Positions 1 to 10,599 of a stretch of 28,198 bases of DNA are shown here, one piece after another. The position numbers and the translations under genes are program-made. The notes beneath the pieces are model-generated. The model ran no database searches, was not told the DNA's origin, and saw only the letters and a list, made by a program, of their open reading frames with translations. This DNA comes from Symsagittifera roscoffensis (taxonomy: Eukaryota > Xenacoelomorpha > Acoela > Convolutidae): contig NW_026971593.1 of NCBI RefSeq assembly GCF_963678635.1, positions 1 to 28,198 on the forward strand, in the 5' to 3' direction. Within the stretch, counting starts at the first letter, position 1, and each line of letters begins with the position of its first letter.

Positions 1-43
1 TTTCCTCTGCCACCTCATTTCAATTACTCATCTGTAGGAACGT

Positions 44-781
44 CTAGTGACTGAATGCGCCGCAGATTGAAATTCGGCAACGCAAAATTCCATTTTTTCG
101 AAGAACTTTTAATAATTCCAAAGACGAAAACCAGTTATCAAAGAACAATTTGTGATTTTTGTGCTTTGGTACACTCTCTCTCAACCTCAAAACCCTGCTG
201 CCAGATGCTCGAAGTTGTACATTGTTTTTGCTCTCCTTACTCAGATAGAACTCGATCTTATAAACTAACCTGTTGAAATTGTTTTCATGAAAATCTTGAA
301 ACCCCATTTTTTGGCTTACGTGGGTTAAATTGACGTAATTTTGATTTTCTGGTCTTTGTTGGTAGTATTTGTTCGTCAATAGAGAAACTTTCTGTTTTGC
401 AAACAATTTTGCACACCGAAATAAAGAAAGTGATCAATTTGCCGCATGAATTTGAAGCCCCGTGACAAATTTTCTGATTGCTGAGAAATATCAACAAAGT
501 GAAGATGAGACATCATGAAATCGGAGTCGATTCTGGAGACACAGTCGGCTATAATCGACAGACGGTTTCTGCCGCTCAAAATCGTCTGCTACAAGTGAGA
601 CCTAAAAGTGACATGAAAAGAGACGCTGCAGTAAAGTAACGGTAAAGTGAGAAGTCAAGAGAGAACGTGGAATTTGGGGTTTCTTGTCTGATGGAAAGAT
701 TGGTCTGATCGCAAATTAACTTCATGAAATCTTCATTGAAATAATGGCAGAAAAAGTCAAAAGCAGTTCCGTCACAAATTT
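44..781 (-). pseudogene. piggyBac-like transposase, broken copy 1 (catalytic part)
   Basis: This is a decayed DDE transposase of the piggyBac type (DDE_Tnp_1_7 family), the enzyme that would cut and paste the element at TTAA sites. Minus-strand fragments read in family order. At 781-576 is the N-terminal helical part, with the stretch DQTNLSIRQ. At 579-376 is a part with SHLHFVDISQQ. At 497-285 is the first acidic site, SIDEQILPTKTRKSKLR, leading into a KPK-x-G motif. At 406-44 is the second, HKLFFDNWFSSLELL, whose Asp fits the second catalytic aspartate. The pieces lie in different frames, so there are at least three frameshifts, and the 3' part runs towards the window edge. It is not functional. 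The family call is firm from the two D motifs in context; the subfamily is unknown. Confidence 0.8.
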
Positions 782-1083
782 GAGCCACTCTCAATTTAGG
801 AAAAATTCGAACTTAAGACGTCCGCTGTAATAACTCAATAGCTGCATGTTGTTTGTTTCACAGCTTAAACTGCGGCGATGAATCTGATTGCTTGTCATTG
901 GATTGCTAAACAGCTCCAGCGCGATGGTATTTTAATTCTTTGCTTTGTTGCTTCAAGCAACAGTGGGTAAATTAGGTTTAGGTAAACAATTTTTGACTAA
1001 AAATGGCGTTTATTCGGCGCGCGGTCCCTCCTCAAAATTAGTTTTTAATGGCGCCATAGGCGCTTTTAGAGCATTTTTGGTCC
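776..1083. repeat. Repeat B, copy 1
   Basis: This ~308-bp segment returns at 2129-2436 in the same orientation with only scattered substitutions and small indels. Both copies start with AAATTTGAGCCACTCTCAAT and end near a GGCGCCATAGGCGC palindrome followed by a GGTCC. It is richer in CpG (TCGGCGCGCGGTCC) than its surroundings. Copy 1 sits exactly between two copies of a transposase segment (517-781 and 1084-1348). B may therefore be the 5' non-coding end of the piggyBac-like element, with copy 1 lacking the first exon. It could also be an independent repeat that inserted. No coding capacity is visible. Confidence 0.75.
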
Positions 1084-1675
1084 GAAATCGGATTCGATTC
1101 TGGAGAGACAGTCGGCTATAATCGACAGATAGCTTCTGCCGCTCAAAATTGTCTGCTACAAGTAAGACGTAAAAGTGATATGAAAAGAGACGCTGCAGTA
1201 AATTTACGGTAAAGTGAGAAGTCAAGATAGAAGGTGGAATTTGAGCTTTCTTGTCTGATGGAAAGATTGGTCTGATCGCAAATTATCTTCATGAAATCTT
1301 CACTGAAATAATGGCAGAAATAGTCAAAAGCAGTTCTGTCACGAATTTCAATGTCTACTTCATTCAAAAACTCTGGACATGGCACGAGATTCCCTGAGAG
1401 TTTCCACAAAATTCGATGTTTTCTTTCGTTTTTCGATTTCGGCGTGCTAGCAATTGACCCAAAGTAAGGTCTTCATCTGACAAATAGTCCATTTCCGACA
1501 GACAAGCTGAAGCTGTCCAATCGGAATCAGAAGTAATCGAGTTCCAATGACTATCATCGTACTGCATTACTAAGTTCGCTGCCATTTTTTTGCGCATTTC
1601 ATGTTGAATTCCTAATTTGCTTCCTTTCAAACTGATGGTTTTTTTGGCGAATCGGCTTTTTCCATGTCCTAACAT
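1084..1675 (-). pseudogene. piggyBac-like transposase, broken copy 2 (N-terminal part)
   Basis: This is the N-terminal part of a second copy of the same transposase. The minus frame 1675-1364 starts with Met and carries an acidic stretch (DYLSDEDLTLGQLL) typical of the disordered N-terminus of piggyBac-like proteins. A frameshift near 1385-1400 moves the reading into 1409-1143, which has PEFLNEVDIEI followed by DYFCHYFSEDFMKIICDQTN, the helical domain before the catalytic core. Its 3' portion (1084-1348) is a diverged duplicate of 517-781, offset by 567 bp. The copy stops at repeat B1, so the catalytic aspartates are missing. It is non-functional. The N-terminal assignment rests on position and composition and is less firm than the helical domain. 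Confidence 0.65.
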
Positions 1676-2128
1676 ATCTCCTAAAGTTATTGTTTTCTAC
1701 ACTGGTGGCTTACAAGTCAGCCAGATATAACAGGTTCTCTTTTCCATCTGTTACTCACAATACTATAAAATTTTGGTCGTCTTCAACGTTTTTAATAACG
1801 CATTCACAAGACAAATAATGAATCCACAAAACTTTAGAACCTTTCTCAAAAGTTGGCAGTAATTACTGTTGACAGACCTTATTGAAAGATCCATCATCTT
1901 ATTCAACCACCAGTTCCAGAAACTTTCCCTGAAAAAAAATGAATTAAGGATAAGATACCCAAGGTTACGTTATAGCAACAAACACAAATGACCGTAAAAG
2001 TCAAATTAGGAAAAGCTAAATCAATGGCAAAAGTAAATCTGGTCAACATGGACAAATTTGTTCTTGAGGTCCAATAAATCAATCTAATTTAATAACGCGC
2101 GAGTTATTTATCACTGAATTTCAAAGCC
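1676..2128. other. Non-coding interval upstream of transposase copy 2
   Basis: This is A+T-rich sequence between the presumed transposase start and repeat B2. If B is the 5' end of the element, this is the element's own leader or first intron. I see no open frame of note, no inverted repeat and no RNA gene. Confidence 0.4.
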
Positions 2129-2436
2129 AAATTTGAGCCACTCTCAATTTAGGACCACTTCGACCTTAAGACGTCCGCTGTATTAACTCAATAGCTGCAT
2201 GTTGTTTGTTTCAAAGCTTAAACTGCGGCGATGAATCTGATTGCTTGTCATTGGATTGCTAAACAGCTCCAGCGCGATGATAATTAATTCTTTGCTTTGT
2301 TGCTCTAAGCAAAGTGGGTAATTTAGGTTTAGGGTAAACAATTTTTGACCAAAAATGGCGTTTTTCGGCGCGCGGTCCCCCCTCAAAAGAAGCTTTGATT
2401 GGCGCCATAGGCGCCCTTAGAGCAATTTAGGGGTCC
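2129..2436. repeat. Repeat B, copy 2
   Basis: This is the second copy of the 776-1083 repeat, in the same orientation. It has the same start (AAATTTGAGCCACTCTC) and the same end (GGCGCCATAGGCGCC, then GGGGTCC). Relative to copy 1 there are scattered substitutions and a few small indels. The copies are old enough to have diverged but are still easy to align by eye. Confidence 0.75.
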
Positions 2437-2935
2437 ATCATCCAAAAATGGATATCTAAAAAATAGTTCAAAGGGGGACCCTTTGGGTCGGCAGGGGTCG
2501 AATCCCTGAGGGTGGGGGGGGGGGGGGTTGGTTTCTTCCACCCTCTCCCCTAAATCCGCTACTGATGATTATATTTTTTTTGGTCAAATTAGCGTCTTTA
2601 TAGTAGTTTGGTTTGGAAGAGCTCAGAAAATCAATTAATTTTTTTTTCGATTACTTCGATTAATTTACTCTTTTTTTTCGATTAGTTTCGAGCGTTACTT
2701 ATTAAATTTGATGTGGCATACAGAAAAATTTATTCTTTTTTAAACATCATTACTAGTTTTTTGAGTTTCTGTACAGGCACTAAAAACTTCACATCTCACA
2801 TTCTTATACATTATATAAATTCAACAAACCAAATCATTATCTTCGTGCATCATAATTGCTTCAACCTTGAAAACATAATATCACATTTAATACCACTTTC
2901 ACCATGCATTAAGTCAGTAGCTTTAGAATTGAGGT
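2437..2935. other. Non-coding 3' flank of the receptor gene, with G-tract
   Basis: This holds no supported gene. At about 2508-2527 there is an almost pure G run after GGGTCGAATCCCTGAG, probably an unstable or mis-sized tract. The rest is T-rich and A-rich. The last 200 bases before 2935 would be the 3' UTR of the minus-strand receptor gene. Confidence 0.5.
2729..2734 (-). terminator. Candidate polyadenylation signal of the receptor gene
   Basis: Read on the minus strand this is AATAAA, about 200 nt beyond the receptor stop codon. The position fits a poly(A) signal, but the hexamer is expected by chance in sequence this A+T-rich. Confidence 0.35.
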
Positions 2936-5735
2936 TCAAAAATCTAAGAAGAGAAGAAACGCGTACACGATAGTGCAGGAAATAGTCATGAACGCAAACA
3001 CACATCCCATAAATTCACTTCTGTTGTTTTTCATAAACGTCGAAAACCCTGCCATAATCTCGGCTCTCTTATGCGTCGTCTTTCTAATCAGTCGTTCAGT
3101 CACCCCACCAGTCGAGCCGGTTGAGAAGCTCGTATCCGAGTGTTCCTTTGGGTAAGTTTGCCCGGTACTCGGCGAAACCGAGTTAACACGACTCGTGAAC
3201 ACAAATCCATATCGCAAGTTTGCTAGATTAGCCGATTCATTGCTTTTTTCAGTTTTTCCGTTTCCTTTTTGATTGTAAGTTGAAGTTTTTGAATTATTTG
3301 CATTCTTTTCTTCCACGTGTTTAGGATTTTGATCACGAAGTTTGCCGTCGTTTTCGTCATTTTCGTTTTTCGTTTCGTCGGTTTCGCTTTTTCTTGAATC
3401 GTAGACCGAATATACAACACTGAAAGCCGCTTTGATGATCGATAAAACCAAATATTGCCCGACTAGAGGTATAGAGTTTCCACCCTGGGGCAGATACTCC
3501 GAAAAAAGCATCAAGTTTACCGCTTGTGAGAGAAATAAAGTGACTGTTAGTCCGATTTTCTCGCCGCTTGAGGTCGGAAGAAAAAACGAAGCCGTGCATA
3601 GTAGGTTGATCATGGCCCCGGGTAGGGAAATTATGGTAAAGATAAAATTGCCCTGTCGCTGAAATTTGAGGAGGTATTTGATTTCGGAATATGTGACGTC
3701 AGAATTTCCGGTATACGCTTGGGCAACGGGGTCATCGCTACACAAAAAAAACAAATGATTGAAAAACAAACAGTTATGTGTATATGCCCCATTATGGAAC
3801 AACAGCGGGTCATAGGACCACTTAAAACCGCTATGAATCATTTAAAAATTCATGAACAGAATGTTCGACTATAAACATAATCAATCGTTTTGTGCGGGTT
3901 CGATTCTCTCTTCCAAAAAAGGAGAATTGAAGCAACCTTAACCATAGATTCAAAGATCAAATAATCTTAAACGTACCTTCAAAGTGATGACTAATTTGAA
4001 ACAATGAGTTTACCCGATCTGTTCATAAGAGAGTATCTTCCAAATGTCCCCCTCCATGAAGCTCTTGCCACTGTTGTTGGAAGCTAGCAGGACCAGCTGG
4101 TCAGTCGAGTCCGCGTCTGCCTTTACACTTATTCTGCACTCGTGCTAAAAATGACAGATAATCGTATAATCTAAAGATACACAGTTGAAGACAGTTTTCA
4201 ACAACAAAAAATTTAAAAAGAAACATAAATATTATTGTTTATTGAACTTTATTGAACAACGTCAGATTTAACCTCAAAGTATTCCTTGAAAACTTTTTGA
4301 CGCCCCAGGGGATGAGACAAATGGCCGAGATTTTGATCTGCTGTACTTAAGATTAACTTGTGGTAATCGTTTAGTGTGTATCGTTTCAGTATGGTAATCC
4401 TTTCGGAAAAGCGACCCAATATTTACTTTATCAAATGGAAACTTCCACGCGTTCATCTCACAAGTGGTCTGAACTGTCACATATCTGCATATCATCGAAC
4501 CGCCTCTCTCGTCCACTCGCATCTGGGCAGAACCCGCTTTCAGAATATCCTCATTCGAAGCCAGTTGGGGCACTGAAAAGGACAATTTGAAGTATGAACA
4601 GAGTACTTATACTTCAACTAAAATTGATGTGATTTTTGTAATTTGTCAAAGTGCAGTAATTTTAGAAATGGTTAAACGTTTTGCTGCAGTTTTTAATCAA
4701 TCTAGATTTAAAGTCACTATCGGTTGGGGCGAACGCTTGTTTTTATCAGAATTTTTGGACACCCGGACAATCCAAAGGTGATTTACCTCAACCATTTGTG
4801 CTCAGTCAGCTCTCAGCGTTTCTTATAAGCGCTTTGGGCACATATTATACGCTAAACTAAAAGGATGAGCGAAGCCGAAAAAAAATTTGGTCAAAAACTT
4901 TTATAAGTACTCGAAAACGTTTGTGGATTTTTTTTTCGTTCCAAAGACACACTGCGTCGCGCGAATATTTTTCTAGAACCTACAGATTTTTAGATGTTCG
5001 GAAGTTCAACTCGGCTGACACAAACAAAATTTCCACGAATATTTGAAAAAAAAACGCCCATTTGTAAAATGTCAACTCTTTCAACGATTTCAAATTCACG
5101 CAATTTCAGCAACTAATGTTCGTCATTTTAATTTGAACTTCTGCATAAACTAATTTTTTGATCTGTTGCCAGATTTTGTCTATACCTAGTAGTGCAATCA
5201 AATAAACTGAAAAACCGAGCCTATTTGATAATTAACTTGATGATAATTATGTCTTGATTAACTTTTCTATGGAGCACAGCTTACAGTTTGAATATTTTGA
5301 AACTTTTTAAATGGTGTGTTTTGTCAGTAAGTCTTTTAAAACTGTTTTGAAAAATTTTGTTCAAAGAGTAGAATGACTTGTGTAACCTATCACATCTGGA
5401 AACCACAGCAGATTTTTGTCCCCACTCGACAGAATATGAGTCACCCCACAGTAATCTTCAGCTTCCCAGTGAACAAATTCATTTTTCCACTCGAGTGCCA
5501 CCCACCCTCTAATCGTGATTTGCTGTTGCATAATATCAACATGCAGAAGGTGCAGAAAGTCGAAAATTGCAATTGCTCGAAGTGCAATGTTAGGATTTTG
5601 CACAGGGAACACATTAATTGTGGAATTTGATTTGATTTCGTCTAAAAGATCGGCTTGAGATTTGCATGTTTGGTTTGAAGCCACAATTGACTCGAAAGTT
5701 TCGATAAAAATAACAAGAAAGAGTAAGAGTTTCAT
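2936..5735 (-). CDS. Cys-loop ligand-gated ion channel subunit (nicotinic-receptor-like), four exons
   Basis: This encodes one subunit of a pentameric plasma-membrane channel of the nicotinic type. Exons on the minus strand are 5735-5387, 4572-4427, 4144-4014 and 3737-2936. Every junction is GT-AG and the join gives an uninterrupted 475-residue frame. Residues 1 to about 20 are a signal peptide (MKLLLFLVIFI). The ligand-binding domain has GWVALEWKNEF (loop D area, 77-87), WFPDV (111-115) and a perfect Cys-loop, C154 to C168 with 13 residues between and FPFD inside. N-glycosylation sequons lie at 21, 37 and 188. M1 is about 238-262, M2 about 269-292, M3 about 299-321 and M4 452-475. The M3-M4 loop is ~130 residues and very polar. 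M2 starts GEKIGLTVTLFLS: the Glu at -1' and the lack of a Pro-Ala insertion suggest cation selectivity. Vicinal cysteines of loop C, the loop B Trp and the loop A Tyr are absent, so it is a non-alpha or divergent subunit. The ligand is unknown. Confidence 0.9.
3738..4013 (-). other. Intron 3 of the receptor gene
   Basis: Donor GTAAAC follows the codon start for Gly209 (phase 2). The acceptor is a T-rich tract ending GTGTAG before the DDPVAQ codons. Reading through it from a false Met at 3841 gives an artificial N-terminus, so that start should not be used. Confidence 0.85.
4145..4426 (-). other. Intron 2 of the receptor gene
   Basis: Donor GTAAAT comes directly after the Lys codon of FPFDK (phase 0). 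The acceptor TTTTTAG precedes HEC. This split inside the Cys-loop is confirmed because joining restores exactly 13 residues between the two cysteines. Confidence 0.88.
4573..5386 (-). other. Intron 1 of the receptor gene
   Basis: This is an 814-nt intron in phase 1. The donor reads ATAG|GTTACA, a weaker than usual site. The acceptor CCTTTTCAG precedes the PQLASN codons. The split codon becomes Val117. I see no gene or obvious element inside. Small frames here are chance. Confidence 0.8.
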
Positions 5736-7961
5736 TATTTTAGTTGTTAATTTTCACAACGGTTGTAAATTTTCTTAATTTTTAGCCTTTTTTGATTGAA
5801 TTGATAAACTAATTTTTATTTTTGATTGAAAATGACAAAAAGAGTTTTTGCATTTATAATGGTAAGAAAAGCAAAAACAATTGTGAGCTTTGCACCAGAA
5901 AAAAATTGACAATTCAACAATTAATTCTCTAAAAACGCATAATTTGTAAGCTAATTGTTGATATCAAGCTGGTTGCAAAATTGTTCTAGCCGATAGATGA
6001 ATGTACTAATTAGAGACACTTAGTGACAAAAAACTATCCACAAATCAATCAAATTTAGCTCAGCTTGGTATGAATATTTGACAAGCTCAGAACAAAACTT
6101 CAAAAAAAATGAAAGAAGTTTATGAGAAACACTTCAACGACTTCAACTGTCACTTCTTTTTTAAATTTTTCTTTTGAAATTTTAAAACTTTGTAAACTTT
6201 CAAAAATAAAAAAAGAGCTCAAGTTAATGCGGGTCAAATTTTATCCTGCTTTTCAAGTGAGAAAAGAAAAAAAATATTGAAAAAATTAGCCAATTTTTCT
6301 CAGTTTCTGAAAATTTGCACAAAAGAAAAACTGAATTATTAACTAGTCCATTAATGATAAGTCCTCAAAGAGAGCGTTGGCAAGTTTCGCTTGGCAGATG
6401 GCTAAATAAGTTTTTTAAATCGAGTATTAACACATTAATTTTAAAATATCGCAGATAGATCCATAATCTTTAATGTAGCTCTTAGAATATTTAGTTATGA
6501 ATAGAAATTTTATTTTTTATCGAAGAGCAAAATTTAGTTCAAAATTTTAGTCCTAAACTGAACAAGAGTCCGTTTTTATTTCAATTTTTCAAGTAGAAAT
6601 GTTTTGAAAAAATAAAATTTGAGCTATCAACAAAGATGAAAAATGTCAAATTTTTTTCAGGCTCTGAAGATGAAACAATATTTTGAGAGCTAAAGTTCTT
6701 CGGAATTTCTTTTTAGAGAGGATTAGTCTGATTTAAATCCATGAACAATTTAGAAAGGGAAATTGATATAAAATCAGCCTAAATCGCTTCATCCATGAAT
6801 TATAGATTGATTTTAGAGTTTTGAAAAAAGTAAATCAGTTTTTGGGTTGTAACAAGTCAATTTTGGAGCTATCAGCAAGTTTCAATTTAATCTTATTCTA
6901 ATTTCATTCCAGCTCCAAAAATTGAGCAAAAAACTCGTCTTCAGTTGTTTCGGTGGTCTACAGTCTCTTCAGGAGGGGTTGCTCAACGTAACGTATTTTT
7001 TTTGAGAAAAGCCTTGAAGAATCTGCAATCTAAAGATTAAAAGATACGAAATAGTTCTACAACAATTATATTTTTAAATACTTTTTAAATACAAAAATCA
7101 ACTTTTTCAATACATTTCGGAACAAAAGATTAGGCTGCTTTAACTTTACAGGTAATTTGATCTTTTTTTATCAGATCAAGTAATAGCAGAAAAATTATCT
7201 CAAAAGCAAACAATGAATTATGAATTTTTGAACAATTAAAATTGAAAAACGAATTATTAGAACAGACTGATTTATGAAACAAAACAAAATTATAAAGATA
7301 AAATAATAAAACATAACCTTAAAGAGACAAAATCGGATCCAAATTCATTTAGCATGATTCTTTTTTTTCTGGTTTATAAGATCAATTAAAATCGAGTTTG
7401 AAAAGATCCAGTTTTAAAATCGAGTTTATCTCAACATGAAAAGATATCTGTAGGAATCTATCTAGAATCCATCCAAGTGAGTTTTTTTGGTTGTCAAATG
7501 AAACATGATACTAAAATTGATCTTAAAACATTTTCTGAGTAAATTCAATTGAGTCGTAATCTCAGGTTGAAAAACAAAATTTTGACAATAGTTTTTATGG
7601 CCACTCGTTTGGAACTTTTTCTCTAACTTTGATGGGGAAGTCCTGTGGTATGCATAAATATACGTTTCACTTATATAAGCGCTTCTTGGATCCATCTCTA
7701 AAAATCGCATTTTAAAAATCATATATCTGCAAAACGAGGGAAAAAATCAACTCGAGAAATTGTTTAAACTTTTTTGCTTGTTTTTATTACTTATTGTTAT
7801 CATTGTACGAAAAATGCATCTAAAAAAATAAAAAACTCCAGATCACGAACTAAGAGCAAATTTCAACATGTTCTGAGTTAAAATCATACGTGAGCTTCTC
7901 GCTATCTATAATTTTGTGCTGTAATTAACCGATTATACTTCATTTAAAGATGCCATTGGGG
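5736..7961. other. A+T-rich intergenic DNA upstream of the receptor gene
   Basis: About 2.2 kb with many poly-A and poly-T runs and no supported gene. A TATAAAT on the minus strand at about 5853-5859, some 120 nt before the receptor start codon, could be a core promoter element but may be chance. An 86-codon minus frame at 7722-7462 has no recognisable domain and no repeat support. I treat it as noise. Confidence 0.5.
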
Positions 7962-8256
7962 GCTTAAGACTTGCCATTTTGTTTCGCGCTTTTAACTCGT
8001 AAGCGGAGATTCAATCCGCTTTATAGATCATTCCAAGTTGATTGAAAAAAGCTTTTTTTGCCATAATTGGTTTGGCTTGTTACTAGGAGCGAAATCTGTC
8101 ATTTTATACTTCATATGACACTAGGGGGATCATTTTCACAAAAAATCTCAAATTAAATTTTTTTTATCATGTATTTAATTTTGTCATTACTGCTCCATAG
8201 AGCTTAAAAGGCAGTCGAAACATGCATGGCTTCGCCCTGATACGAGCAGTCTTGTT
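7962..8256 (+). repeat. T repeat, copy 1 (5'-truncated)
   Basis: This is the 3' ~300 bp of the T family. It carries the internal segment TAAGCGGAGATT, the CTAGGAGCGAAATCT block and the terminal module ACTGCTCC ... GGCAGTC ... GGCTTCGCCCTGATACGAG ... CAGTCTTGTT. It ends 5 bp before copy 2 begins, so the two are head-to-tail. Confidence 0.75.
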
Positions 8257-8261
8257 GATCT

Positions 8262-8742
8262 GACTTTCGTAACGAAAGTGACGGAATATTTGTGCTCGGC
8301 GTGGGCTTTTTTCTTCAGACAAATTTCGACTTTTGTTCTAGCCTTTTTTGACCATTTTTTTTACATCATTCAAAAAGTATTGTTGTCCTGAGCATAAAAT
8401 TGAATCATTTTATTACCTCTGATCTCTTTTCAAAAAGTTATTGGGGTTTAAAGTTTGCCATTTTGGCCAATTTGGGACAATTAACAAGCAATACATTTCG
8501 CGTTATGAACTCGTAATTGGAAAACTTATCCTTCTTAGAAATCACTCCAAACTGGTTGAAGGAAGCTTATTTGCCACAATTGGTTCGTAACTAGGAGCAA
8601 AATCTATCCATTTGTACCTTATATGACATGTGTAGGGATGATCTTTCATATATAAATGAATTTGCGATTTTATAATTTCTCCATGGACCTTAGAAGGCAG
8701 TTGAAACATTCAGGGCTTCGCCCTGACATGAGCAGTCTTGTT
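8262..8742 (+). repeat. T repeat, copy 2
   Basis: This is a full-length copy of ~481 bp. It starts with a hairpin, ACTTTCG-TAA-CGAAAGT, then TTTGTGCTCGG, a T tract and CTTCAGACAAATTTCGAC. It ends with CAGGGCTTCGCCCTG and GAGCAGTCTTGTT. The middle has GGACAATTAAC and a conserved ATTGGTT block. No long open frame is present, so it is non-autonomous. It does not show a tRNA-type A and B box pair, so a tRNA-SINE label is not supported. Confidence 0.8.
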
Positions 8743-9193
8743 GAACTTTAAGTATGCAGTGCTCAGATTGACCTGATTGTGAGTATTGAAGTTTGTTTAC
8801 CTATTCAAAAATTACGACAAAAAATGAAAAATGAATAATGTGCTTTGTTCGCTAACAGTTCACTGCAAGACCACCTGTTTTGTCTTTTTAATCGGTAAAA
8901 AGATGGTTTTGAGAGGGCTTCAACTTACTAGCAAGAGCAGTTAGAAAAACACACAAGATTCTTCTATTTTTTGTTCAACTGCGAAATTTTATCACAGAAA
9001 CTTATTTTGCAAAATAAAACTCTGCCAACACCTTCTGCTAACAGTCAAGTTATGATTATGACGAAAAAAAAAGTATGTAGTTTATGCTTTTAAATAAACT
9101 TAATCTGTCAACCTTTTGCAAAACGTAACTCACACTTAATATAATACCCAGAAAGATCAAATCGAAGTTTTATCAAATCCATCATAACAGATT
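8743..9193. other. Non-coding interval
   Basis: A+T-rich sequence between T copy 2 and an unrecognised open frame. I see no motif or repeat in it. Confidence 0.4.
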
Positions 9194-9571
9194 ATGACAT
9201 GGTACCATTTGAAAGAAATTAAAACTTTGATCTACAGAATGACAAAAGAAATTTATCAAAAAAGCAGAAGAAAATCTACTTCACCTACAAAGTTGCCCAA
9301 GAAAAATCATAGGAAATTCATTTTGTCTATGCATACCATTATTATGTCTATTACACAAGCTATCACTCACACTAATTATCCCTCTTTTGAACGAGCAAAC
9401 CCTTTCAGCTTAAGTCAAAGAGCTCAATTAGTTGATTCAGCCGTATTAGGAAAAAATACAATAAAGCAATTTTTTGATCAAAAAACCCTGCAAAAAATTG
9501 TACAAGCTGATTTTGTTAAACTAATTAAACTTTGTACACAGACAAATCTGTACACCATAAGTCTTTCATAG
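9194..9571 (+). other. Unrecognised 125-codon open frame
   Basis: The frame encodes a basic N-terminal half (MTWYHLKEIKTLIYRM, then KKNHRKF) and a C-terminal half with FERANPFSLSQRAQLVD and FFDQKTLQKIVQADF. I recognise no family, signal peptide or membrane segment. It lies in the middle of an arrangement where T copies on both sides point their 3' ends towards it. Its length is more than most chance frames here, but base composition is not clearly different from the flanks. It could be an exon, a remnant of a mobile element or chance. Confidence 0.15.
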
Positions 9572-9960
9572 AAAAGTTAGAGTAATTTTTAGAAAATACC
9601 TTTAGAAGGCAACAAATTTTACGAACAAAGACTACGAAAGGTTTAAATTGCAACACAAATGACGCTAGGTGCAGCTATCAAATGATACACTTTTGTAAGC
9701 AGGTAAAACTTTGATCTACCTAAAGTATTATTTAAAAGAAGAAAATTAATTAATGGGAGCAATGCAGTTGAGGCAAACAGAGATGTCTAATCCAACAAAA
9801 TTTACAGCCAGAAACAAAAACCAACGAGAATTCACCACTAATTTTTCAACAATACAGTATTGAAGTAGTATCTCCAATACATCTAACAAGAAAACGTTAA
9901 CTGACAGCTGCAAAACTACCGTGATAAAAATTCAACAATTGACAGCAAAATTTAAAAAAA
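9572..9960. other. Non-coding interval
   Basis: A+T-rich sequence with no supported gene. The string AAAACTTTGATCTAC at about 9706-9720 repeats a short match at 9222-9236 and has no further similarity. Confidence 0.4.
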
Positions 9961-10442
9961 TGCTCGTATCAAGACAAAGCCCTGGAGATTCCGACTGCCT
10001 TTTGAGGTCTATGGAGCAGTGTTTGCTTTAACAAAAATATCAATTCTCGAAAAAGAAATTGAGATTTTCTTAGTAAAGTCATCCTCCCACACGCCATATA
10101 ATGTACAAAAAGATAGATTTCCCTCCTAGTAGCTTAGCAATTACGTTGAAAAGCCTGCATTAACTAATTTGGAGCTAATTGTTAGTGGGATTAATTCTCC
10201 AATTACGCATTAATTGCGCGAAGTATATCGAGCGTTAATTGTCCCAATATGGCCAAAATTTCATTTTTATAAACACTTCTAACTTAACCAAAAAAGATCG
10301 CAGGTGAAATATCTTTTTTAAATTGAGCTCTCGACAACAATAGATTTTGGCTGATAAAAAACTTGTCAATACGTCATGGCTAAAAAATCAAATTTGTATG
10401 GAGAAAAAAAAACCACCACGAGCACAATTAATCCGTCATTTT
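9961..10442 (-). repeat. T repeat, minus-strand copy 1
   Basis: Read on the minus strand it begins with TTTGTGCTCG-type sequence at about 10430. It ends with ACTGCTCCATAGACCTC, AAAAGGCAGTCGGAA and TGATACGAGCA at 9961. It is noticeably diverged from the plus-strand copies (the hairpin reads CAGGGCTTTGTCTTG) and the final CTTGTT is lost. Confidence 0.7.
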
Positions 10443-10599
10443 TTTGAAAGTTGAAAAAATAACGTATATAACCTACAACTGAAAGCTCAAGAACCAATAT
10501 AATATAAGCCACAGCACGCAAAACTTGCTGAAAAATAAACCTTTCAAACAGTATTACGCTTGTATTTTGTTTAAAACACGCTTGTAAAAACGCCATGAA

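Noticed and set aside
2480-2508. T-arm-like CAGGGGTCGAATCCCTG
   Set aside because: The loop is one base short and no other cloverleaf part fits upstream.
2713-3662. Plus-strand frames at 2713-2973, 2973-3155 and 3432-3662
   Set aside because: They are antisense shadows of the receptor's last exon or its 3' flank, without domain support.
3738-3841. Met at 3841 as the start of the receptor protein
   Set aside because: It lies in intron 3; the splice acceptor at 3738 and the upstream exons give the family-consistent product.
3893-3915. tRNA-like B box GGGTTCGATTCTCTC in receptor intron 3
   Set aside because: No A box, acceptor stem or anticodon arm could be placed at tRNA spacing; the T stem has a mismatch.
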